Part shown: piece after piece, positions 1 through 6,184 of the stretch
How positions within the stretch are numbered: position 1 is the stretch's first letter
Layout of the letters: each line of letters opens with the position of its first letter
DNA from: GCA-2746795 sp964643965
GTDB lineage: Bacteria > Chloroflexota > Anaerolineae > Promineifilales > Promineifilaceae
Length of the DNA stretch: 18,964 bases
Reading direction: 5' to 3'
Assembly: GCA_964643965.1 (NCBI GenBank)
Contig: CAZXVH010000104.1
Location: forward strand, 1 to 18,964
Position numbers and translations under genes: made by a program
The notes under the pieces: generated by a model
What the model was told of the DNA's origin: nothing
Databases searched by the model: none
Seen by the model: only the letters and a program-made list of their open reading frames with translations

Positions 1-490
1 GCTGACCGAGGGCGTTGACCACCCGGCCTAACAAGTGCGAGCCAACCGGTACACGCAATGGTTCCCCTGTGCCCAAAACCAGATCGCCACCCTGAATATT
101 TTTATCCGCGCCCAATAAAATGACGTCAACGTGCTGCCGTTCCAGGTTCAGCACCAGCCCCTGTACGCCGGTGGGGAAGATGACCACCTCGTCAATCTGC
201 GCCTGGGGCAAACCGGACAATCTGGCGACGCCATTGCCGATGTGCTGCACAGTGCCCACATCCTGGAATCGAACCTGGCCGGGCGACTGAGCCGCATACT
301 GCTGCACGGTCTGTAACAGCGTAGCTATCTCTGGCTGGGGGTGAGCCAGGCCAGGCAGCGCGTTGACGCGGGCGCGGATTGTTTGCACCAACTTGACTTC
401 ATCAAATTGGGTCAGATCGGGCGGGGCGGCGCCGTCCCGCAGTTCTTGCAGCAATGTCTCCATATTCGAGGGTAAGGGTTTGTCAACCAC
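1..490 (-). CDS. atpA: N-type ATPase subunit alpha, N-terminal part (runs off window)
   Basis: Alpha subunit of the catalytic N1 headpiece, which forms the alpha3-beta3 hexamer with AtpD. About 163 N-terminal residues are in the window. They show the family beta-barrel motifs: GNGVARLSGLP, then EVVIFPTGVQGLVLNLE, then VPVGSHLLGRVVNALG just before the window edge. The nucleotide-binding P-loop would lie outside. I chose a GTG start at 490-488 because GGAGG sits 9 bases upstream and an in-frame TGA lies just beyond. The alternative is an ATG at 463-461, in the same frame but without a clear Shine-Dalgarno. It follows atpF by 23 bases and is the eighth ATPase gene of the operon. atpG would be expected next, outside the window. 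Identity is sure; the start is moderately sure. Confidence 0.95.
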   Translation of the reverse strand, partial: MVDKPLPSNMETLLQELRDGAAPPDLTQFDEVKLVQTIRARVNALPGLAHPQPEIATLLQTVQQYAAQSPGQVRFQDVGTVQHIGNGVARLSGLPQAQIDEVVIFPTGVQGLVLNLERQHVDVILLGADKNIQGGDLVLGTGEPLRVPVGSHLLGRVVNALGQ

Positions 491-513
491 GGCCGTTTTC
501 CTCCATCACACTA

Positions 514-1311
514 TCACGCCGCCACCGCTTCCTGGGCTGAACTAAACGGGGAGAGCATTTCCGCAGTCTGCTGCCGTAAATCGGCTAACTGCCCGGTAAT
601 ACTGTTTTCCACGACCAGATCGCCCAGCCGAATGTGCAAACCAGCGGCCAAATCGGCGTCAGTCTTCAGTTCCAGGCTGACGTTGCGATCAACCAGGGCA
701 GTGAAGGTGCGCACCAGTTGTCCCTGCTGTGTGGTTGTCAACGGCCGTGCTGTTGTCACATAAACCGTCGGCTCTCGATCACGCAGGGAGCGCCGGATGG
801 TTTCTACACGCTGCATCTCCTCACGGCCCATCTGCAAAATACGCTCAGATAGCTGCTGCACCAATGTATCGTGCAACGCTGGCGGCGCGGCCTGAGCCAT
901 CAGTTTGGCGCTTACCGCAAGAATCGTATTGAGCAGATCGTCATGAAATTCAGCCACGGCCCGTTCGCGCCAATGCGCCATCTCCAACTGCGCCTGTACC
1001 AGCACACGCTCCGCTTCATCATACGCTTCCTGGCGCAAGGCTGCTCCTTGCTGCTGCGCCGTCTCCTCAGCCTGGTTAATGATTTCGGCCGCCTCTGTTT
1101 GCACCTGGCTCAATTGCATTTCCCGCTCATTTTTTAGCGCGGCTGCCGCCTCCCGCTCCTGGGCAAGTTCCTGCATGAGTCGTTCCTTTTCGTCGGCGCG
1201 TTCCTGAACCCGGCGCAGCACCGGCCGCAACAAAAAGTAGTAGAGCAAAACACTCAACAGCAAAAAGTTGACGATTTCAAAGATGATGGTAGCTAAATCT
1301 AGATCTAACAT
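514..1311 (-). CDS. atpF: N-type ATPase subunit b with C-terminal delta-like domain
   Basis: Peripheral stalk protein of 265 aa, much longer than a usual b subunit (about 160 aa). One membrane helix spans roughly residues 7-28, then a long charged, Glu/Gln/Arg/Ala-rich coiled coil runs from about 32 to 125. Residues 182-253 (VYVTTARPLTTTQQGQLV, then AAGLHIRLGDLVVENSITG) resemble the C-terminal domain of the delta/OSCP subunit, which has the pattern 'V.SA.PL...Q...L' followed by 'GGL.IRIGD.V.D.SV.G.L'. No separate atpH (delta) gene is present in the operon, so this one protein probably supplies both stalk and delta functions; this is known for N-ATPases. The start is supported by AGGA upstream, 11 bases after atpE. 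Confidence 0.93.
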   Translation of the reverse strand: MLDLDLATIIFEIVNFLLLSVLLYYFLLRPVLRRVQERADEKERLMQELAQEREAAAALKNEREMQLSQVQTEAAEIINQAEETAQQQGAALRQEAYDEAERVLVQAQLEMAHWRERAVAEFHDDLLNTILAVSAKLMAQAAPPALHDTLVQQLSERILQMGREEMQRVETIRRSLRDREPTVYVTTARPLTTTQQGQLVRTFTALVDRNVSLELKTDADLAAGLHIRLGDLVVENSITGQLADLRQQTAEMLSPFSSAQEAVAA

Positions 1312-1322
1312 TGATAGCGTTC

Positions 1323-1595
1323 CTAGAAAAAGCGATCCAATAGTGGATTGGCGAAGAGCAAGATAAGCACGATCAGCAGCACGTAGATAGCGGTGGATTC
1401 CAATAAGGCCATCGAGATCAGCAGCGTCGTACGCAGATCGCCAGCCGCCTCAGGTTGGCGGGCCATGCCTTCCAGTGCTTTCATAACCGCCAGGCCTTCC
1501 ATAATGACCGGGGCCAAAGTACCCAGCGTGATGGACATGCCAGAAACGATAATGGTGATGATTGTTATCCATGTATAGGTATCTAATTCAGACAT
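1323..1595 (-). CDS. atpE: N-type ATPase subunit c (rotor ring)
   Basis: Hairpin of two membrane helices, 90 aa, forming the ion-translocating c-ring. Helix 1 is about residues 10-41, the polar loop ARQPE is 45-49, and helix 2 is about 54-82. The ion-binding carboxylate is E66 in the motif LLESTAIY, with S67, T68 and Y71 as in Na+-binding rings such as Ilyobacter (E65, S66, Y70). Helix 1 has E33 where Ilyobacter has Q32, so the site holds two carboxylates. Paired acidic residues are known in N-ATPase rings, and the Burkholderia pseudomallei ring was reported to be proton-specific, so Na+ coupling cannot be assumed. A strong Shine-Dalgarno (AAGGAGA) precedes the ATG. Confidence 0.96.
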   Translation of the reverse strand: MSELDTYTWITIITIIVSGMSITLGTLAPVIMEGLAVMKALEGMARQPEAAGDLRTTLLISMALLESTAIYVLLIVLILLFANPLLDRFF

Positions 1596-1608
1596 AGTTG
1601 TCTCCTTT

Positions 1609-2262
1609 TTAAGATGCGTTAGATGGTGGTGTGTTAGCCTCTAAACCGGCCACAATGTAAACGGCCGCTAACGCCGTGAAAATATAAGCCTGTAATAATC
1701 CAACAAAAATGCTGAACCCAACCAACGGCAGCGGAACGAAAAGCGGCGCCAGGATGAATATAACCGCGATGATCATTTCGGTACTGAGGATATTGCCAAA
1801 CAGACGCAGCGTCAGCGACAAGGTGCGTGTCAGTTGGGACACAATCTCCAAGGGCAGCAGGTAAATGGGAGAGGCCATATCACGTACATAACGGTATGCG
1901 CCTTTGCTGCGGATGCCGAAATAATGGACGGAGAAAAAGACGACCAAAGCCAGGGCCAGTGGCGTGTTCACGTCGCGCGTGGGCGATATCAGAAAGGGAA
2001 CCACGCCAATGATGTTGGCTACGGCGATGAAGATGGCCAGGGCGCTGAGCAAGGGCAGGAATGGAGCGGCCGACCGTCCCATGATGTCGGTGATGAGATC
2101 GTTGATGAAATCCACCAACATCTCCAACGCCATGGGGTATCGCCGCCGCAGCCAAATGGCCGCGCCGATGATAATAACCATCATCACCCAGGTGGAAATG
2201 ATGGTATCACGAACGGGAATACCGAAAAACGTAAATACCACTCTGGGAAATATATCTTCCAT
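1609..2262 (-). CDS. atpB: N-type ATPase subunit a (stator ion channel)
   Basis: Integral membrane subunit of 217 aa that forms the ion half-channels against the c-ring. The essential arginine is R153 in the motif SLTLRLFGN, matching E. coli aR210. Q191 in GLLQAYIFTALAAVYI matches E. coli Q252. Several hydrophobic segments are visible at about 20-38, 67-92, 102-116, 162-185 and 187-207. It is compact relative to the E. coli protein (271 aa), as in other N-ATPases. It starts 3 bases after the atpR stop, and the GGAG used as its ribosome binding site lies inside the end of atpR. This implies translational coupling. Confidence 0.96.
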   Translation of the reverse strand: MEDIFPRVVFTFFGIPVRDTIISTWVMMVIIIGAAIWLRRRYPMALEMLVDFINDLITDIMGRSAAPFLPLLSALAIFIAVANIIGVVPFLISPTRDVNTPLALALVVFFSVHYFGIRSKGAYRYVRDMASPIYLLPLEIVSQLTRTLSLTLRLFGNILSTEMIIAVIFILAPLFVPLPLVGFSIFVGLLQAYIFTALAAVYIVAGLEANTPPSNAS

Positions 2263-2265
2263 GAT

Positions 2266-2526
2266 TCATTTACTCCAACGGATGAGGAGCGGCCAACGTC
2301 CGACCCACCAGCCGGCAAAGGCCAGCAGACCGGCCGTCATGTTGTCGGAGAATGCCATTACCAGCAAAACGGCTATTACCAGCAAACGACCCAATACACC
2401 GGCCATCGTCCAGCCTGCCACTGACAACCGGGCATCAGGCTGCAAACGGTGGACCGTCCACCATTGCGTCAGCCCTAAAACGACGCTGACCGCCATACCC
2501 AGAATAAACCAGACCCAATTCATCAT
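2266..2526 (-). CDS. atpR: N-ATPase accessory membrane subunit AtpR
   Basis: Small membrane protein of 86 aa with three hydrophobic helices, at about residues 3-20, 37-58 and 62-80. An arginine (R47) is buried in the second helix motif GVLGRLLVIAVLL. The AtpR family occurs only in N-type ATPase operons, between atpQ and atpB, exactly as here; it is thought to help assemble or stabilise the c-ring. Its ATG overlaps the atpQ stop (ATGA), and a second in-frame ATG follows immediately. Assignment rests on size, topology and position as much as on sequence. Confidence 0.85.
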   Translation of the reverse strand: MMNWVWFILGMAVSVVLGLTQWWTVHRLQPDARLSVAGWTMAGVLGRLLVIAVLLVMAFSDNMTAGLLAFAGWWVGRWPLLIRWSK

Positions 2527-2819
2527 TCTTCGCTCTTTTCCTCTTGTTTATTTTCCTGATCCAGCCGACGCTGTTGATGTTGACGGTGTTGGCGTTGAAT
2601 GAAACGGGCCACATTGTAATAGCCAATGGCCACGCCCAGAACCAACAGCCCCAGCGTAAAAATAGGGTTTGTTCCCAGCCAACGATCCAGCCAGTAACCG
2701 ACCAGTACGCCGCCAAAGATGGGCAGCGCCAGGTCCCAGCCGAGGGACAGCGCCGTCAAAGCCTCGCGCCAAAGGGCTGCCCACGCGCCGTTCTCCTCAT
2801 CTGGTTGCCGTTTCATCAT
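2523..2819 (-). CDS. atpQ: N-ATPase accessory subunit AtpQ (AtpI-like)
   Basis: Protein of 98 aa with a hydrophilic N-terminus, two membrane helices at about residues 29-47 and 55-75, and a strongly charged Gln/Arg/Glu/Lys tail. The motif LALPIFGGVLVGYWLDRWLG is typical of the AtpI/AtpQ family, which acts in c-ring assembly or cation handling. It starts with two consecutive ATG codons. Its stop overlaps atpR by four bases, but it is separated from atpC upstream by an unusually long 174-base gap for this tightly packed operon. Confidence 0.88.
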   Translation of the reverse strand: MMKRQPDEENGAWAALWREALTALSLGWDLALPIFGGVLVGYWLDRWLGTNPIFTLGLLVLGVAIGYYNVARFIQRQHRQHQQRRLDQENKQEEKSEE

Positions 2820-2993
2820 CTTCGTGTCCGTCTGAGTAAGCGTTCACAAATAAAATCCAACCGTTCGTAAATAAGTTCGTAGTACCAGCTTCAGCCGTTC
2901 AGACTGCCAAAGCGGTTACCACAAACCAAATCGCTAAGTTACAAACGCTTACGCTCTAGCGGGTCATATTCAAAACCGCTAACTTAAAAGCAA
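2820..2993. other. 174-base non-coding gap inside the N-ATPase operon, with imperfect repeats
   Basis: No convincing ORF is seen. On the plus strand GTAAGCGTT (2836-2844) and AACGCTTAC (2944-2952) form a 9-bp inverted repeat around about 100 bases. GTCTGA (2830-2835) pairs with TCAGAC (2899-2904) inside it. CGTTC followed by variants of ACAAATAA recurs at 2841 and 2862, and CGCTAA followed by GTTA/CTTA recurs near 2932 and 2978. Function is unknown; it could be an mRNA processing or segmental stability structure, an internal promoter region, or a decayed gene. Confidence 0.5.
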
Positions 2994-3338
2994 TCAGCGA
3001 CCAAGGGAGCGGAGTAAACGGCCGTATCCTTGTACCGCTGAATCAACAGCGCCAGATGTCTTTTCCGGGGCGGCCGTCTCAATAAAGCCACTGGTAAAAA
3101 TCGTCACCTCTCCGGCCGCGATCTGTAAAATACCGGCCGCCAGGTTTATAGCTTGCTCACCCGCATCATCCGCATAGCGCAGCGGAGCCGTCACCGTTTC
3201 CGCCAGCAGCGGCGCGTGGCCGGGCCAGATGCCCAGGCCGCCGCCGTCGGCCAGCTGCACCTGAATCCAGCGCACAGACTCCGCTTCCCAGATCATCTCT
3301 TCCGGGGTTAGCACCATCAGACGCAGTGGCTCCTTCAT
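2994..3338 (-). CDS. atpC: N-type ATPase subunit epsilon, short form
   Basis: Central-stalk subunit of 114 aa. Residues 1-88 fit the N-terminal beta-sandwich of ATPase epsilon, with LRLMVLTPEE at the start and GGLGIWPGHAPLLAE as the family signature. Only about 25 residues follow, where a typical epsilon (about 130-140 aa) carries two C-terminal helices that can inhibit ATP hydrolysis. The helical domain is therefore largely missing, which suggests no epsilon-type autoinhibition and fits a hydrolysis-driven ion pump (inference). The ATG overlaps the atpD stop (ATGA). Confidence 0.93.
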   Translation of the reverse strand: MKEPLRLMVLTPEEMIWEAESVRWIQVQLADGGGLGIWPGHAPLLAETVTAPLRYADDAGEQAINLAAGILQIAAGEVTIFTSGFIETAAPEKTSGAVDSAVQGYGRLLRSLGR

Positions 3339-4732
3339 CCCATCTCCTGCGCCTGGACTAAAACGTCTGCTATCGTGCCGGTCATATAAAAGGCTTGTTC
3401 GGGCAGATCGTCGTAACGGCCGTCTAAAATCTCACGGAACCCATTTAAGGTCTCGGCCAGAGGCACATAATGCCCGGCCTGTCCAGTAAACGACTCCGCC
3501 ACAAAAAAAGGCTGCGTCAGGAAGCGTTGAATGCGCCGCGCCCGAATCACCACGCGCTGATCATCGGCGCTTAGTTCATCCATGCCTAAAATGGCGATCA
3601 CATCCTGCAAGGATTGGTAACGGGCCAACAGCCGCTTCACTTCCATAGCAACCGCGTAATGCGTTTCACCAACCACGCCGGGTGTCAGCAAAGCGCTGCT
3701 GGATTGCAGCGGATCAATGGCCGGATAGAGACCCAGGCTGGCGTACCGCCGCGAGAGAATCGTGGCCGCATCCAGATGAGCAAACGTAGCCACCACGGCC
3801 GGGTCTGTCATGTCATCGGCAGGCACGTACACAGCTTGAATCGACGTAATGCTGCCCCGGCTGGTGGTTGTGATGCGCTCCTGCAATTCGCCTAATTCGC
3901 TTTCCAATGTCGGTTGATAGCCGACGGCGCTGGGCAGGCGGCCCAATAAGGCAGAAACTTCTGCGCCAGCCTGAATATAACGATAGATATTATCCAGAAA
4001 GAGCAGCACAGAGCGGCGGCCCGTATCCCGAAAATATTCGGCCATCGTCAGCGCCGTGAGCGGAACCCGCAGCCGCGCCCCTGGCGGTTCATTCATCTGC
4101 CCAAAAACCAGGACGGTATTATCCAGGACGCCGCTGCGCTGCATTTCCAGCCATAATTCGTTGCCTTCCCGTGACCGTTCGCCCACACCGGCGAAAAAAA
4201 CAATGCCGCCGTGTTCTTGAATGGTGTGGCGCATCAGTTCCAGGATGAGCATCGTTTTGCCCACACCGGCACCGCCAAACAGCCCCACCTTGCCGCCGCG
4301 CAAATAAGGCGTCAACAAATCAATGGCCTTGATGCCAGTTACCATCTGTTCGGTGCCCACTTGTTGATCGTGTAGAGGCGGGGCGTCAGTATGGATCGGC
4401 CGTTGCGGAGAATCCTCTAAAGCGGGTTGGAGGTCAATCGGCTGACCCAGGATGTTGAACATGCGGCCCAACGTGGCCTCTCCGACCGGCACAGATATAG
4501 GCTCACCGGTATCATGAACCGGCAATCCCCGGCGCAGACCGGACGACGTATCCATGGCCACGGTACGCACCGTGTACGGGTCTATATGTTCTTGTACTTC
4601 AATCACCAAGGGGTCATCGTTATCGCGGGGCACGGTCAGCGCATTATAAATACCAGGCAGATCGCCTGACGGAAATTCAACGTCAACGACGACGCCAGCC
4701 ACGCGGGCAATGATTCCTCTCCTGCTTTGCAT
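3335..4732 (-). CDS. atpD: N-type ATPase subunit beta (catalytic)
   Basis: Catalytic subunit of 465 aa that hydrolyses or synthesises ATP. The beta-barrel occupies about residues 1-80. The P-loop GGAGVGKT is at 153-160, catalytic E185 is in GVGERSREGN, the Walker B strand SVLLFLDNIYR is at 241-251, adenine-stacking Y336 is in LYPAIDPL, and the lever motif reads DELSADD at 385-391 (DELSEED in E. coli). Nothing essential is missing. As the first ATPase gene of the operon, ahead of atpC, it marks the N-type order rather than the housekeeping F-type order. It begins 3 bases after the universal stress gene. Its GGAG lies almost against the ATG, so translation may depend on coupling. Confidence 0.97.
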   Translation of the reverse strand: MQSRRGIIARVAGVVVDVEFPSGDLPGIYNALTVPRDNDDPLVIEVQEHIDPYTVRTVAMDTSSGLRRGLPVHDTGEPISVPVGEATLGRMFNILGQPIDLQPALEDSPQRPIHTDAPPLHDQQVGTEQMVTGIKAIDLLTPYLRGGKVGLFGGAGVGKTMLILELMRHTIQEHGGIVFFAGVGERSREGNELWLEMQRSGVLDNTVLVFGQMNEPPGARLRVPLTALTMAEYFRDTGRRSVLLFLDNIYRYIQAGAEVSALLGRLPSAVGYQPTLESELGELQERITTTSRGSITSIQAVYVPADDMTDPAVVATFAHLDAATILSRRYASLGLYPAIDPLQSSSALLTPGVVGETHYAVAMEVKRLLARYQSLQDVIAILGMDELSADDQRVVIRARRIQRFLTQPFFVAESFTGQAGHYVPLAETLNGFREILDGRYDDLPEQAFYMTGTIADVLVQAQEMG

Positions 4733-4735
4733 CTC

Positions 4736-5182
4736 CTATTCATGTCCTTGCGAACGGACGAGCAGCAGCGGCCGATCTACTTGTTGCAAAACGCCGGCAG
4801 CCACACTGCCATAAAAGACGCGAGATAATCCACCCCGGCCGTGGCTGGCCATGGCAATTAGATCAGCCTCTTCGCGAGCAGCTACTTCAATGATGGTTCT
4901 AACGACCGCCCCCTGTTCAACCAATCTTTTGGCGGTAATGCCTTTCTGGCGAAATTCACCGCGCAAGGCAGTCAGATAAGTGCTGGCATCTTTTGTCCGC
5001 TGTTCAAGCAGTGGCGCATTCAGCATGACTGCATCATACGATGACGTAGCAACAGCCTGGAACTCAACCACCTGCATGAATATCACTTTGGCTGAAAAGC
5101 GGTGAGCCATTTCTTCAACATGAGGCAAGATCGCCTCGGCTCGCTTAGAACCGTCCAACGGAACTAGAATTGTTTTGTACAT
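4736..5182 (-). CDS. Universal stress protein (UspA family), head of the N-ATPase operon
   Basis: Single-domain UspA-fold protein of 148 aa, cytoplasmic. It opens with MYKTILVPLDGSKRAE and ends with ASHGRGGLSRVFYGSVA, which matches the ATP-binding loop G-2x-G-9x-G-S at G115 and G125-S126. The first glycine of that loop is A112, a frequent variant. It probably binds ATP; its partner is unknown. Only 3 bases separate it from atpD, so it should be co-transcribed with the N-ATPase, which is not part of the usual N-ATPase gene set. The ATG has GGAG 7 bases upstream. A palindrome (5196-5209) and the leader element (5252-5330) lie upstream. Confidence 0.93.
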   Translation of the reverse strand: MYKTILVPLDGSKRAEAILPHVEEMAHRFSAKVIFMQVVEFQAVATSSYDAVMLNAPLLEQRTKDASTYLTALRGEFRQKGITAKRLVEQGAVVRTIIEVAAREEADLIAMASHGRGGLSRVFYGSVAAGVLQQVDRPLLLVRSQGHE

Positions 5183-5195
5183 GATTAATCTCCAC

Positions 5196-5209
5196 GGTCA
5201 TAATTGACC
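5196..5209 (-). promoter_or_regulatory. Palindrome just upstream of the stress-protein ribosome binding site
   Basis: GGTCA and TGACC arms of 5 bp surround a 4-base AT spacer, ending 13 bases before the ATG and touching the Shine-Dalgarno region. It could be an operator for a repressor or a small RNA hairpin near the ribosome binding site. A weak TATGCT-like -10 box lies about 30 bases further upstream, near 5230. Evidence is positional only. Confidence 0.35.
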
Positions 5210-5251
5210 TCTATCTTTTCGCTACTTTTAGCATACAGTTTAGGGTTTTGT

Positions 5252-5330
5252 TTGTCGTCGGCAGGCTGTTGATTTTCTCCTCAACAAAAAAGACCCCGTA
5301 ACGGGGTCTTCTCAACATTTGATGAGGTGG
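5252..5330 (-). repeat. Leader element copy A (hairpin with conserved flanks)
   Basis: An element of about 80 bases whose second copy is at 16965-17045 in the same orientation. On the minus strand it reads TCATCAAATGTTGAGAAG, a 9-bp hairpin, TCTTTTTTGTTGAG, a short purine stretch, AAAATCA, and ends GCCGACGACAA. About 60 of 66 positions outside the hairpin core match the other copy by hand alignment. The start can form a further small hairpin (CTCA...TGAG). In this copy TGTTGA and TCAACA downstream of the U-tract can also pair. It ends 70 bases upstream of the stress-protein/N-ATPase operon. It may be a leader RNA, attenuator, or terminator-carrying dispersed repeat. Confidence 0.75.
5290..5310 (-). 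terminator. Hairpin plus U-tract of copy A
   Basis: On the minus strand AAGACCCCG pairs with CGGGGTCTT over a 3-base loop, giving a 9-bp GC-rich stem followed at once by a run of T residues. It has the form of an intrinsic terminator. It could end dps transcription (156 bases downstream of the dps stop) or attenuate the following uspA-N-ATPase operon. The stem can also form on the plus strand, but the U-tract favours the minus strand. Confidence 0.7.
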
Positions 5331-5375
5331 TTCAACCTGTTTTTGCACAGAAAAGGGGATTTTGCATCAAATTAA

Positions 5376-5389
5376 CGCGAGTTTTCGCG
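5376..5389 (-). terminator. Weak stem-loop downstream of dps
   Basis: CGCGA and TCGCG arms of 5 bp around a 4-base loop, 77 bases after the dps stop, followed on the minus strand by the AT-rich TTAATTT. It may be a weak dps terminator; the U-tract is poor. Confidence 0.3.
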
Positions 5390-5465
5390 AATTTCTTTTG
5401 TGATTATGCGGATTTCCTGGCTTTTACCACTCTCCAGACCGGCCACAAAATCTCCTTTGTCGAGA

Positions 5466-5939
5466 TTATTTCAAATAGGCGGAATACATCCAAACCAATT
5501 TCTCCTGTTCACGAATGTAATCGCTCATCAGGGCATTGGTTCCTTCATCATCTGCATCTGCGGATAACTCCAGAATTTCTCGTTGAAGGATGATGATAAT
5601 TTTGAGTGATTCAAGAACGTCTTTCACATCCTTTATTCCGTCAGCCACTTCGGTACTTTCTTTGACTTTTGCGTCTTGCTGATAGATCGAGAATTTATGG
5701 TTTGGGGTGTGGCCCAGTGTCCGAATTCGCTCTGCTACTTCATCAATCTTTACGAATAAGTCTTCGTACAATTCTTGGAATTTATCGTGGAGCTCGAAAA
5801 ACTTTTCGCCTTTTATATTCCAATGATACCCTCTGACGTTCTGGTAAAAGATTGAGTAATTTGCCAAGAGTTCATTGAGTTTTTCTGCAAGTGTTTTGGA
5901 CTTTGCTACGTCCAAACCGATCAAATTTAAGTTAGTCAT
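5466..5939 (-). CDS. dps: Dps-family ferroxidase / DNA-protection protein
   Basis: Mini-ferritin of 157 aa that would form 12-mers, oxidising Fe(II) with peroxide and storing iron. The Dps signature is clear: GYHWNIKGEKFFELHDKF at 37-54 followed by IDEVAERIRTLG at 65-76. By alignment to E. coli Dps the inter-subunit iron ligands are H39, H51, D66 and E70. The position of E. coli D67 is Q55 here, a possible ligand change. AGGAG lies 8 bases before the ATG. It is AT-rich like its neighbours and similar to Bacteroidota Dps, suggesting transfer. It closes a redox operon (FMN reductase, NTF2-like, DsbA-like), consistent with oxidative-stress defence. Confidence 0.93.
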   Translation of the reverse strand: MTNLNLIGLDVAKSKTLAEKLNELLANYSIFYQNVRGYHWNIKGEKFFELHDKFQELYEDLFVKIDEVAERIRTLGHTPNHKFSIYQQDAKVKESTEVADGIKDVKDVLESLKIIIILQREILELSADADDEGTNALMSDYIREQEKLVWMYSAYLK

Positions 5940-5982
5940 TTTTTTGTCTCCTAAAATCTAAAATTATGTTATCGCTTATTAT

Positions 5983-6143
5983 TTAGCGATTGACATCAAC
6001 TAATATTTTCACTTCCGAAGGGTCTTTGGTCAGTGCCTCAAACCCCTTTTCTACAACCTCATCCAATGAGATTATACTCGTAATGAGTTTTTCCACCGGT
6101 AATCTTTCGCTGTGTGCCAGCGAGCTGCTTTCATTGTTGTCAT
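5983..6143 (-). pseudogene. 2,3-butanediol dehydrogenase remnant with internal deletion
   Basis: Two ends of a zinc-dependent alcohol dehydrogenase remain, in different frames. After AAGGA and ATG ACA ACA comes MKAARWHTAKDYR, nearly the N-terminus of Bacillus BdhA (MKAARWHNQKDIR). That frame stops a few codons later. In the next frame, VEKLITSIISLDEVVEKGF followed by EALTKDPSEVKILVDVNR and a stop matches the C-terminal 40 residues of the same family. Roughly 290 codons, including all zinc and NAD sites, are missing between them. The join falls around CCGGTGGAA, where both parental ends could share sequence (R-V-E at the N-end, P-V-E at the C-end). This suggests a short-homology deletion. It cannot encode a working enzyme. 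It sits between the DsbA-like gene and dps. Confidence 0.75.
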
Positions 6144-6184
6144 ATTTTTTCCTTTTTTTAAATTACATGTTGAGGAACTACTTG

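Noticed and set aside
1834..2602. Long plus-strand open frames of 196 and 212 codons
   Set aside because: They lie wholly opposite atpB, atpR and atpQ, whose protein motifs are unmistakable; the plus-strand products show no family and low-complexity mixes.
1..4732. Housekeeping F-type ATP synthase operon
   Set aside because: Gene order D-C-Q-R-B-E-F-A, presence of atpQ and atpR, absence of a separate delta gene and the b-delta fusion all mark the N-type.
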